From an uncultured Mesonia sp. (GTDB lineage Bacteria; Bacteroidota; Bacteroidia; Flavobacteriales; Flavobacteriaceae), in NCBI GenBank assembly GCA_947499595.1, contig CANMOY010000005.1:124001-188000 (forward strand): 64,000 nt of DNA, written 5' to 3'. The stretch's first letter is position 1, and every line of letters begins with the position of its first letter. Both the position numbers and the translations under genes were made by a program. Under the pieces are notes generated by a model that was not told the origin of the DNA, did not search any database, and saw only the letters and a list, made by a program, of their open reading frames with translations. This document shows positions 41,016 to 50,664 of the stretch, piece by piece.

Positions 41016-41219
41016 ATGCCCATTATTATTAGGCTGGATGAAGTTTTAGAGGAAAAAGGGATGAAATCTAAAGAATTAGCCCAACGAGTTGGTATCACAA
41101 CAGCCAATTTATCTATTTTAAAAACCGGGAAAGCCAAAGCAATTCGTTTTACCACGCTTGAAGCTATTTGTGAAGCATTAGATTGCCAACCAGGAGATAT
41201 TATTGTATATAAATTATAA
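41016..41219 (+). CDS. XRE/Cro-type transcriptional regulator (67 aa)
   Basis: The 67 residues are a single HTH_XRE (YozG-like) domain: MPIIIRLDEVLEEKGMKSKE, AQRVGITTANLSILKTGK (recognition helix) and ALDCQPGDIIVYK. It has no sensory domain. As last gene of a promoter-proximal DUF2975 pair, it probably represses its own operon through the TTATCGATAA sites, possibly with the membrane proteins controlling its release. The regulatory link is inference. Confidence 0.92.
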   Translation: MPIIIRLDEVLEEKGMKSKELAQRVGITTANLSILKTGKAKAIRFTTLEAICEALDCQPGDIIVYKL

Positions 41220-41256
41220 TTGATTATCTTTATTTAGCTAAAAAGAAATTAATCTT

Positions 41257-42132
41257 ATGAAATCAATCAAAGTACTACTCCCCCTATTTCTTACTTTCTC
41301 CTTAATAACTTCTTGCAACAACGATGATTCTAAAGAAGAAATCATTGAAGAAGAAAAAACAGAAACCACCGCCCCCAATTCACTAAAATCCTTTACTGTA
41401 GACCAAAATGGAGACATTTATTCTTTTTATTTTCATTACTACGACAATAAGCTAGATAAACTTGCTTATGTAAATGAGTTAAATAAAATTACTTATTATT
41501 CTTTTACATATAATGCTTCAGATAAAATAGAAGAAACCATTAAATATGAAATGAACCCTAATGCTACTTCTATAGATTTCGGTGATTCAAATAATTTTGG
41601 CAATGCTGAAAGCTCCATAGTTCATAGCTACCATGGTAATAATACATTACAGGAAATCGCTGGTTATATCTACGCTTATAACAACAATGGTTTAACCTCG
41701 CAAATTATGGGCTTAAATATGTTTCCTACTGTCAATATTTTTTACGATGCCAGCAACAAAATAGAGAAAACCGAAACATTTGAAAACCAATATGACCCAG
41801 GCTTTAAGCAGTTTTTACAATTTGACAATTATAATAATCCTTTTTATTATTTATTTGATGAGTTTGGGTTTGTAATAGATAAAAATCTAACAGGTGTTTC
41901 ATATAACGGCTCAACAACAACAAGTATAGGAAGAATCATAAAAGATTTATACTGTATTAGTCCTTACAATATTACTGAAAAGAAAGAGTATGATGAATCT
42001 CAATGGCCTTCATATACTGTAGACTACACTTACAATACAGATAACTATCCTGTAGAAGGAGTCTTTATTGCTGAAAACCTTGACACCCAAGTACAAACTG
42101 TACGTTATACTATTAATTTTGATTATTACTAA
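41257..42132 (+). CDS. Lipoprotein with YD-repeat-like beta strands
   Basis: The 291-residue lipoprotein has a leader ending LITSCNNDDSKEE, an Asn-Asp-rich, acidic linker, then tyrosine-rich beta segments (YSFYFHYYDNKLDKLAY, TYYSFTYNASDKIEETI, PSYTVDYTYNTDNYPVEG) reminiscent of DUF4595 or YD-repeat proteins in Bacteroidota. It is followed by a strong terminator and has no certain promoter, so partial cotranscription with the XRE operon is possible. Function unknown. Confidence 0.75.
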   Translation: MKSIKVLLPLFLTFSLITSCNNDDSKEEIIEEEKTETTAPNSLKSFTVDQNGDIYSFYFHYYDNKLDKLAYVNELNKITYYSFTYNASDKIEETIKYEMNPNATSIDFGDSNNFGNAESSIVHSYHGNNTLQEIAGYIYAYNNNGLTSQIMGLNMFPTVNIFYDASNKIEKTETFENQYDPGFKQFLQFDNYNNPFYYLFDEFGFVIDKNLTGVSYNGSTTTSIGRIIKDLYCISPYNITEKKEYDESQWPSYTVDYTYNTDNYPVEGVFIAENLDTQVQTVRYTINFDYY

Positions 42133-42150
42133 TGCTTTATTTTAGATAAT

Positions 42151-42178
42151 AAAAGCCCGAACTAGTGTTCGGGCTTTT
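42151..42178. terminator. Bidirectional terminator between the lipoprotein gene and atpC
   Basis: AAAAGCCCGAAC / GTTCGGGCTTTT (42151-42162 with 42167-42178), loop TAGT, followed by Ts. Confidence 0.93.
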
Positions 42179-42200
42179 TTAGTTTTATAGTAAGATCAAT

Positions 42201-42479
42201 TTAATCGGCTAACACTATCGCTTTATTATTATTAAATTCAAGCACGCCGCCTTTAATATGGTACTCTAATCTACCGTCTTCTCCAGTTGCAAATTCTTTA
42301 GCAATAGTTTCATCTAACTCAATTTTCCCGTCTATTTTAACCTTTCCTGCTACCAAGACAGACACAATAGCTTCGTGATTATTAAGCATTTGAAATTCAC
42401 CATTAATACCCGGTACTGCCACCGAATCAACTTCGGCACTCAACAATACTTTTTCTGGGGTTACAATTTCTACGTGCAT
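42201..42479 (-). CDS. atpC: ATP synthase F1 epsilon subunit
   Basis: The 92-residue product consists of the N-terminal beta-sandwich only (MHVEIVTPEKVLLSAEVDSV, GEFQMLNNHEAIVSVL). The C-terminal two-helix domain that inhibits ATPase activity in E. coli is absent, as is usual in Bacteroidota. It lies 38 nt after atpD. Confidence 0.96.
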   Translation of the reverse strand: MHVEIVTPEKVLLSAEVDSVAVPGINGEFQMLNNHEAIVSVLVAGKVKIDGKIELDETIAKEFATGEDGRLEYHIKGGVLEFNNNKAIVLAD

Positions 42480-42516
42480 ACTTTTAAATTTTACAGCTTT
42501 AAAGCGTTCTTTATGA

Positions 42517-44031
<1,515 letters not shown>

Positions 44032-44088
44032 CTAATGGTTTTATTTATAGTTTGTAATCACCAAAAATGGTATTGCTTTTTCTGGCTG

Positions 44089-44096
44089 CAAAGATA
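44089..44096 (-). promoter_or_regulatory. -7 promoter element for atpD-atpC
   Basis: TATCTTTG on the minus strand, an exact TAnnTTTG match, 60 nt upstream of atpD. It is the same octamer as at the greA promoter. Confidence 0.6.
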
Positions 44097-44144
44097 GATT
44101 TTTTTTATAAATTTTCTAGCACGCTTTCATAAATTTTAAATTAC

Positions 44145-45992
44145 TTACTCTACCGTTACAGATTTTGCTAAATTTCTGGGCTGATCTACATTTTTACCCA
44201 ACATTACCGCAATATGATAAGAGAGTAATTGTAGAGGTATGGTTGTAAGCAATGGCGTGAGGGCTTCAACCGTATCGGGAACCTCTATCACATAATCGGC
44301 CATAGATCTTACATCTTGGTCGCCTTCTGTAACTACTGCAATAATTTTCCCTTTTCGGGATTTTATCTCTTGAATATTGCTAACTACTTTTTCGTAGTGC
44401 CCTTTTTTGGTGGCAATAACCACCACTGGCATTTTTTCATCAATCAATGCAATAGGGCCGTGTTTCATCTCGGCGGCAGGATAACCTTCTGCGTGAATAT
44501 AAGATATCTCTTTTAATTTTAAAGCCCCTTCAAGTGCTACAGGAAAATTAAAACCTCTACCTAAGTATAGGAAATTAGCCGCATTCATATATTTATGAGC
44601 CACTTTTTTAATATGCTCGTTAGAAGCCAAGGCTTGTTTTATTTTTTCTGGAATTAAATCTAATTCTTCTAAATGGTATTGAAAATCTGAATTCGAAATC
44701 GCTCCTTTGGCTTTAGCAAGTTTTAAAGCAATCAAACTTAAAACCGTTATCTGGGTGGTAAAGGCTTTGGTTGAGGCTACCCCTATTTCAGGTCCGGCAT
44801 GGGTGTAAGCTCCAGCATGGGTTTCTCGCGAGATCGATGAACCTACAACATTACATACCCCAAACACAAAAGCACCTTTTTCTTTGGCGAGTTTAATAGC
44901 CGCCATAGTATCGGCTGTTTCTCCAGACTGAGAAATAGCAATTACGACGTCTTTTGAACCGATAATAGGGTTCCTGTATCTAAATTCCGAAGCATATTCC
45001 ACCTCAACAGGTATACGTGCTATATCCTCAAAAATATACTCAGCAACTAGACCCGCATGCCATGAAGTACCACAAGCCACAATTATTATTCGGTCAGCAT
45101 TTAAAAAGCGCTCTAAATTATCATCAACACCCGCCATTCTAATCAGGCTTTGCTCAACCAACATACGACCTCTGTAAGTATCTGTTACTGCATCAGGTTG
45201 CTCGTAAATCTCTTTAAGCATAAAATGCTCATATCCTCCTTTTTCAATCTGCTCAAGATTAAGTTGCAACTCTTGAATATAAGGATCAACTAGATTATCA
45301 TTTTTTATTTTACGGATTTTAACGTCTCTACCCCTTCTTACAATTGCCATTTCGCCATCTTCTAGATAAATAGCATTGTTGGTAAATTCTATAAAAGGTG
45401 AAGCATCTGAAGCAATAAAAAATTCATCCTCGCCTACTCCAATAGCCAAAGGACTTCCTAGACGAGCTACTACAATTTCATCGGGTTTATTACGATCAAA
45501 AACAGCTATTGCATAGGCGCCAATTGTTTGATTAAGTGCGATTTGAACGGCTTTACCTAACTTTATATTCTCTTGCTTTTTTATCTCCTCAATAAGGTTA
45601 ACCAACACTTCTGTATCTGTATCAGATTGAAAAGTGTATCCTCTAGAAATTAATTCTTTTCTTAAAGCATCGTAGTTTTCGATAATTCCGTTGTGAATAA
45701 TTACCAAATCTCCAGAGTTCGAGTAGTGCGGGTGAGAGTTTACGTCATTAGGCACTCCGTGTGTTGCCCACCTGGTATGTCCTATTCCTATTGTACCGCT
45801 AGTTTCGGTAGTTTTCTCAAACTTCTCTTTTAAATCTTGAACCTTTCCTTGAGTTTTACAAACCTTTAGCGATTCACCATCATACAATGCAATTCCAGCA
45901 CTATCATATCCTCTATACTCTAATCGCTGTAATCCCTTTAAAACAATTGGATACGCGTCTCTATGACCTATATAACCTACAATTCCACACAT
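44145..45992 (-). CDS. glmS: Glutamine-fructose-6-phosphate aminotransferase
   Basis: GlmS makes glucosamine-6-phosphate for peptidoglycan and LPS. The 615 residues include the N-terminal glutaminase with nucleophile Cys after Met (MCGIVGYIGHRDAY), GHTRWATHGVPND, and two SIS domains (CGTSWHAG, ISQSGETADT, GRGFNFPVALEGALKLKEISY). The C-terminus NLAKSVTVE is typical. It lies 2 nt after the DUF4270 gene. I see no glmS ribozyme upstream. Confidence 0.98.
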   Translation of the reverse strand: MCGIVGYIGHRDAYPIVLKGLQRLEYRGYDSAGIALYDGESLKVCKTQGKVQDLKEKFEKTTETSGTIGIGHTRWATHGVPNDVNSHPHYSNSGDLVIIHNGIIENYDALRKELISRGYTFQSDTDTEVLVNLIEEIKKQENIKLGKAVQIALNQTIGAYAIAVFDRNKPDEIVVARLGSPLAIGVGEDEFFIASDASPFIEFTNNAIYLEDGEMAIVRRGRDVKIRKIKNDNLVDPYIQELQLNLEQIEKGGYEHFMLKEIYEQPDAVTDTYRGRMLVEQSLIRMAGVDDNLERFLNADRIIIVACGTSWHAGLVAEYIFEDIARIPVEVEYASEFRYRNPIIGSKDVVIAISQSGETADTMAAIKLAKEKGAFVFGVCNVVGSSISRETHAGAYTHAGPEIGVASTKAFTTQITVLSLIALKLAKAKGAISNSDFQYHLEELDLIPEKIKQALASNEHIKKVAHKYMNAANFLYLGRGFNFPVALEGALKLKEISYIHAEGYPAAEMKHGPIALIDEKMPVVVIATKKGHYEKVVSNIQEIKSRKGKIIAVVTEGDQDVRSMADYVIEVPDTVEALTPLLTTIPLQLLSYHIAVMLGKNVDQPRNLAKSVTVE

Positions 45993-45994
45993 AA

Positions 45995-47497
45995 TTAATC
46001 TGGTTGTGTATAAAAAATTTCTAATTTCAATTCTTTGCCTTCTGGCGCTTGAACACCATATAATACAGTGCTATAAGGGTTCAATACCATTGGCGAGGGA
46101 ATCCGCTTAAGTTCAGACTCATTAGGCAAATCTACCGTTACCGGATTAAATACATTAACATTATTAGATAATACTACTCCTAATTTAGAACTAGTACGCT
46201 CGCTTTCCGGGTTTAACAAATCTCCTATATAATTCGTAATTCTAAGTTTATAAAAAGAAACACCATCTTCGGTAGTAAGCGGTTGCAAATGGTTCAGCCT
46301 TGATATATTCGGATTATTATCATTAGCGGTTATATCTAAAGTGTAATCCGCCAAGGTGGCACCATTGGTTAAATCATATATAAATAAGCGATTGGGTTGT
46401 TTTTCCCCTCCAGCTAAAGCCGATTCATTCACGTAAAAAGTAAGATTAGCCTCATTTATTAACCAATTATTTGCTCTCAAATCTTCTAACTCGCCCTCTT
46501 CGGTAAATAAATTTATAACCGCCATTGAACCAGCACCTCCTTTAAGATAAAGGCCTTGCCCAGTTGGGATATTTTGATTTTGCGTATCAAAAACATTCAC
46601 CATTTGACCGCTAAATTTCAATCGGTAAATTCCGGTTTCATCTTCTTCATCTACCCCAGTAGCAGGAATATGATAATAGATTAAAATCTCGGCCTCATCA
46701 GACCTCAAGTTTAATAAGGTGTATGCTTGTGAGGGCGTACCCGAATTATTCTTAACTTTAAAATAAAGCCCTCTAAAATGATTTTTAAAATTTTCATTAC
46801 TTAGCAAAGCATCGCTGCCTGCTTTATTGATTACATGCTGTTGAAAATAAGCAGCAGGCAACTTTAGTTTCATTCTAGGGCTTTTAGATAGCGTATCTAA
46901 TTTACCCGATTCAAAATCAACCACACTTACAGCGCTTGCTGAAGGACTGAAATTATTTTCAATATGAATTGGCGTACTTTCTAAATTGCTTTCAAATAAA
47001 CTTTGCTGGTCACTATAATACTTCTGAGCCTCATAGTTTTCTGTTGGATCTAGATCTCTTAAAAAATAATTCGAACGATAAATTTCAAGTGTGTAAGAAT
47101 CATTTCCGTAAAGGGAATCTAACGCATAGGTAACATTCTCTCCTTCCCTTGACTTAATTCGGCTAAAATAAGGTACCAACATTACTACACTATCAACTAC
47201 AGGGTTGCCATTGAATTGAGGATTTGGAAAACCTAAACGAAGCTGACTTAAAATATTTGCCGAGGTTTCACCATAAATAGGATCTTGATTAAATCCTAGT
47301 GCATAACTAGACAAGGCATTGGTTTGAACTTTTTTAATAGGTTCAGTTTTTGCCGTCAGCGAGACTAAGTTGTACTTCTGTGCATTAAAATTGGTCTCAC
47401 CAACTAGACCGCTTCCTGTTTGAGTCAAATCATCTTCGCAAGAAACAAAAACTAGACTTAATACAATTGCACTTAAAACTATTCGAATAAAATTCAT
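45995..47497 (-). CDS. DUF4270 family lipoprotein
   Basis: The 500 residues begin with a lipoprotein leader (LVFVSCEDDLTQTGSG) and a beta-rich body with DUF4270 features (ALGFNQDPIYGETSANILSQ, DSVVMLVPYF, LYLKGGAGSMAVINLF). The family is an outer-membrane lipoprotein group of Bacteroidota with unknown function. It sits between the GT5-like gene and glmS, a linkage common in flavobacteria. Confidence 0.9.
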   Translation of the reverse strand: MNFIRIVLSAIVLSLVFVSCEDDLTQTGSGLVGETNFNAQKYNLVSLTAKTEPIKKVQTNALSSYALGFNQDPIYGETSANILSQLRLGFPNPQFNGNPVVDSVVMLVPYFSRIKSREGENVTYALDSLYGNDSYTLEIYRSNYFLRDLDPTENYEAQKYYSDQQSLFESNLESTPIHIENNFSPSASAVSVVDFESGKLDTLSKSPRMKLKLPAAYFQQHVINKAGSDALLSNENFKNHFRGLYFKVKNNSGTPSQAYTLLNLRSDEAEILIYYHIPATGVDEEDETGIYRLKFSGQMVNVFDTQNQNIPTGQGLYLKGGAGSMAVINLFTEEGELEDLRANNWLINEANLTFYVNESALAGGEKQPNRLFIYDLTNGATLADYTLDITANDNNPNISRLNHLQPLTTEDGVSFYKLRITNYIGDLLNPESERTSSKLGVVLSNNVNVFNPVTVDLPNESELKRIPSPMVLNPYSTVLYGVQAPEGKELKLEIFYTQPD

Positions 47498-47500
47498 AAA

Positions 47501-48325
47501 TTAATCTTCTTTTTCCTCTCCCAAGACATCGTGCAGATAAAAATCTTGATAAGCTTGAGAGAATTCTTCCTTCGACTTGTATTCTAATACAGGTACGTCA
47601 GCATTTTCTATATGTTGCAAAACTCCATCTGGCAATTCTGCACTTCCTTTAATTAAAGCGTCTGAATTATCAATTGCCACTTTCATTAATGCAGCATAAT
47701 CTGGTTGCTGCAATGGGGTTACTACATCATCTTCTAGTCCATCAAAAAGCACCTTGGTTTGCATTTCACTATCTAACTCACCTTCAAAACCTTTGTTGTA
47801 AATAGAAGTTACAATTTTTGATTCGGCAAATAAAGGTTCATTTCCGTAATAATTTCTTAAATAAAGGGGTAAAAGCGAGGCTAGCCATCCGTGTACATGA
47901 ATAATATCTGGCGCCCAATTTAGTTTTTTAACGGTTTCTATAACTCCCTTTGCAAAGAAAATAGCGCGCTCATCGTTATCATCATATAACTGACCGTCTT
48001 CATCGGTTAAAGTGGCTTTACGCTTAAAATAATCCTCATTATCTATAAAGTAAACTTGCATCCTTTCTTTAGGTACCGAAGCTACTTTTATAATAAGCGG
48101 CATATCTAAATCATTTATCACAAGATTCATTCCCGATAAGCGAATAACCTCGTGCAACTGATGTCTTCTCTCATTTATATTACCAAATCTTGGCATAAAA
48201 ATACGTATTTGTCCTCCCTGGTTATTCACCATGCGGGGAACTTCAAAAGACATAGATGATATTTCTGTTTCTGGAAGGTATGGGATTACCTCTGAAGACA
48301 CGTACAAAATTCGTTTATCTTTCAT
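47501..48325 (-). CDS. Truncated GT5 (glycogen/starch synthase) N-terminal domain protein
   Basis: About 274 residues match only the N-terminal half of glycogen synthase: MKDKRILYVSSEVIPYLPE, RIFMPRFGNINERRHQ, LYDDNDERAIFFAKGVIE and PDIIHVHGWLASLLPLYL. The ADP-glucose loop KTGGL is replaced by PETEIS, and the C-terminal Rossmann domain is missing, so it is probably not a synthase. Start ATG at 48325; a 42-codon N-terminal extension lies upstream of the likely transcription start. It may be a regulator or scaffold and is divergent from panC. Confidence 0.82.
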   Translation of the reverse strand: MKDKRILYVSSEVIPYLPETEISSMSFEVPRMVNNQGGQIRIFMPRFGNINERRHQLHEVIRLSGMNLVINDLDMPLIIKVASVPKERMQVYFIDNEDYFKRKATLTDEDGQLYDDNDERAIFFAKGVIETVKKLNWAPDIIHVHGWLASLLPLYLRNYYGNEPLFAESKIVTSIYNKGFEGELDSEMQTKVLFDGLEDDVVTPLQQPDYAALMKVAIDNSDALIKGSAELPDGVLQHIENADVPVLEYKSKEEFSQAYQDFYLHDVLGEEKED

Positions 48326-48369
48326 AAATAATTTAGAATTGGAAATTACTGTTAACGACAAAAAACAGG

Positions 48370-48377
48370 CAAAATTA
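48370..48377 (-). promoter_or_regulatory. -7 promoter element for the GT5-like gene
   Basis: TAATTTTG on the minus strand, exact TAnnTTTG, with a 45-nt gap to ATG 48325. It supports the short start. Confidence 0.5.
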
Positions 48378-48408
48378 CAAAAATTTATGCAGTTTACCAG
48401 TAATATAT

Positions 48409-48441
48409 TAATTTTGCACGAGTTAAAAAAATTAACGTGCA
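48409..48441 (+). promoter_or_regulatory. panC promoter with overlapping dyad
   Basis: TAATTTTG (48409-48416) is the -7 element. The dyad TGCACG-AG-TTAA ... TTAA-CGTGCA (48415-48441, AAAAA loop) starts within it and ends in the GTG start codon, so it is a candidate operator or, if transcribed from its left arm, an initiation-blocking hairpin. Confidence 0.5.
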
Positions 48442-49285
48442 CATAATACACGAGAGAGAATCATTAGAAAACCTGCTTTCTGCCAAGCGTAAAGCAGGTA
48501 AAAAGATTGGGCTAGTACCCACTATGGGAGCTTTACATACCGGGCATTTATCATTGGTAGAAAAAGCATACACCACAACTGATGTTGTTGTGATTAGCAT
48601 ATTTGTAAACCCTACGCAGTTTAATAATCAAAATGATTTAGCTAATTATCCGCGCACCTTAGAAAAAGACAGCGAGCTACTGGCCCATCATTATCCAGAC
48701 TGCATAATATTTGCCCCGTCTGAACAAACGATGTATAGCGACCAATTACAAGCCAACACATATGAATTTGGCCCATTAGCCAACTATATGGAAGGACAAT
48801 TTAGACAAGGTCATTTTGATGGTGTAGGTACTATTGTAAATAAACTGCTTAGGTTAGTAAAGCCAGACTATGCTTTTTTTGGGGAGAAAGACTACCAACA
48901 ACTCTTAATCATCAAAAAATTGGTCGAAATTGAAAAATTACCAGTCACTATTATTCCTTGCTCTATAAGCCGCGAAAAAAACGGCTTGGCTAGAAGTTCC
49001 CGAAATGAATTGCTTACAACCGAGCAACGCGAAAGGGCAAGCCTTATTTTTCAAAGTTTACAAGGAGTAAAGCAAAAGTTTGGCACAAAATCTGTTATAG
49101 AACTAAGTGCCGATATTGAAAAAAAGTTTAAGAACTCACCTATTTTGAAATTAGAGTATTTTATTATTGCAAATGCAGAAACACTCGAGCCTGCAAAAAA
49201 AATAGAAACCGGCACCAAATACCGAGCATTTATTGCCGCTTATGCTGGAGAGGTACGTTTAATCGATAATATGGCATTAAATTAA
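48437..49285 (+). CDS. panC: Pantoate-beta-alanine ligase
   Basis: PanC condenses pantoate with beta-alanine to pantothenate using ATP. The 282 residues include PTMGALHTGHLSLV (HIGH-like), FVNPTQFN, FFGEKDYQQLLII and REKNGLARSSRN (KMSKS-like region). The start is GTG, in a leader of about 17 nt. It is followed at 12 nt by panD, which supplies beta-alanine. Divergent from the GT5-like gene. Confidence 0.97.
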   Translation: MHIIHERESLENLLSAKRKAGKKIGLVPTMGALHTGHLSLVEKAYTTTDVVVISIFVNPTQFNNQNDLANYPRTLEKDSELLAHHYPDCIIFAPSEQTMYSDQLQANTYEFGPLANYMEGQFRQGHFDGVGTIVNKLLRLVKPDYAFFGEKDYQQLLIIKKLVEIEKLPVTIIPCSISREKNGLARSSRNELLTTEQRERASLIFQSLQGVKQKFGTKSVIELSADIEKKFKNSPILKLEYFIIANAETLEPAKKIETGTKYRAFIAAYAGEVRLIDNMALN

Positions 49286-49297
49286 ATCAACATAAAG

Positions 49298-49648
49298 ATG
49301 CAAATTCACGTTGTAAAATCAAAAATTCACCGCGTAAAAGTTACGGGGGCCGATTTAAATTATATAGGTAGTATTACTATAGATGAAGACCTAATGGACG
49401 CTGCAAATATTGTAGAGGGTGAGAAGGTGCAAATAGTCAATAATAACAATGGCGAACGCCTTGAGACCTATGCAATTCCTGGACCAAGAAATTCTGGTGA
49501 AATATGCCTAAATGGCGCGGCCGCAAGAAAAGTAGCTAAAGGAGATGTACTTATCTTAATCACCTATGCCATAATGGATATCGAGGAAGCTAAAAACTTT
49601 AAACCCGCTATATTATTTCCTAATGAGGAAAATAATTTATTAGAATAA
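49298..49648 (+). CDS. panD: Aspartate 1-decarboxylase
   Basis: PanD makes beta-alanine from aspartate with a pyruvoyl group formed by self-cleavage. The 116 residues contain the cleavage site in [10 protein letters not shown] between Gly and Ser, and [11 protein letters not shown]-type segments ([16 protein letters not shown]). It sits between panC and a membrane protein gene (5 nt gap), giving a pantothenate branch that feeds CoA for the PPTase at 18096. Confidence 0.97.
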   Translation: MQIHVVKSKIHRVKVTGADLNYIGSITIDEDLMDAANIVEGEKVQIVNNNNGERLETYAIPGPRNSGEICLNGAAARKVAKGDVLILITYAIMDIEEAKNFKPAILFPNEENNLLE

Positions 49649-49653
49649 AGCAA

Positions 49654-50622
49654 ATGCCTCGCAAGCAATCTATAAAATACCTTAAGACGATACTCCCATT
49701 ATTTTTGGGAGTATTTTTTGTTTATTTGTCTTATTTACACTCCACCCCTCAAGAACGCCAAGCTTTGTATGAGAATATTCTTGAAGCGAAAATAGGGTAT
49801 GTTTTATTATCGGTAAGTTTTGGTGTGCTTTCCCACGCTTCCCGTGCCTACCGTTGGAAATTTTTAATAGAACCTTTAGGCTACAAATTGCCTTTTAAAC
49901 TTAGCTTCCCGGCTGTAATGAGTGGTTACTTGGCAAATCTTGGCGTTCCTCGTTCGGGAGAAGTACTACGGGCCGCTACCGTTGCCAGCTACAAAAAAAT
50001 ACCTTTTGAAACCAGTCTAGGTACCATTATTTCTGAGCGAGTAGCCGATTTAATTATGCTTTTTTTAGTGGTAAGTTTTACCTTCTTTTTGCAGAGCGAG
50101 CAACTTATATTCCTTTTTAACCGATTTGAAATTAACCCTTTTATAGGTTTATTGGCTCTAGGTATTTTAATAGGTGGAGGTATCTTGTTTTTACGGATTA
50201 TTAAACGAACCAAAAACAAGTGGCTAAGTAAATTACGGGATTTCGGTCAGGGTATTTTGCTAGGAATGAAAAGCATCTTAAAAATGGAAAAACGATGGTG
50301 GTTTCTTTTTCATACTGTTTTTATATGGGCTATGTATATAAGCATGTTTTTTGTAATGAAATATGCCATTTATGGTGCCGAAGATATTCCTGCCAATGTA
50401 ATTATGCTAGCCTTTGTAGTGGGCAGTTTTGCCATCACGCTCTCCAACGGCGGAATAGGCATATACCCCATTGCTATAGGCAGTGCGATGTTTTTATATG
50501 GCATACCTAGAGAAACTGGCGAAGCATTCGGTTGGGTATTATGGGGCTCTCAAACGCTAGTAAATATCATTTTAGGAAGCCTTTCTTTATTTTTATTACC
50601 TATATTTCAGAATAAGGATTAA
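49654..50622 (+). CDS. LPG synthase-like flippase domain protein (UPF0104)
   Basis: The 322-residue inner-membrane protein has about eight TM helices and the lysylphosphatidylglycerol synthase TM-region pattern: LSHASRAYRWKFLIEPLGYK, PSVMSGYLANLGVPRSGEVLRA-like core (SGYLANLGVPRSGE), ERVADLIMLFL and SNGGIGIYPIAIG. There is no aminoacyl-transferase domain, so it is likely a lipid flippase-like or glycan-related transporter. Fifth-gene operon with panCD, hydrolase-fold protein and radA. Confidence 0.87.
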   Translation: MPRKQSIKYLKTILPLFLGVFFVYLSYLHSTPQERQALYENILEAKIGYVLLSVSFGVLSHASRAYRWKFLIEPLGYKLPFKLSFPAVMSGYLANLGVPRSGEVLRAATVASYKKIPFETSLGTIISERVADLIMLFLVVSFTFFLQSEQLIFLFNRFEINPFIGLLALGILIGGGILFLRIIKRTKNKWLSKLRDFGQGILLGMKSILKMEKRWWFLFHTVFIWAMYISMFFVMKYAIYGAEDIPANVIMLAFVVGSFAITLSNGGIGIYPIAIGSAMFLYGIPRETGEAFGWVLWGSQTLVNIILGSLSLFLLPIFQNKD

Positions 50623-50664
50623 ATTTTTTATCTTCCAGCAGTTAATCAACTAGAAACCGCTCAT

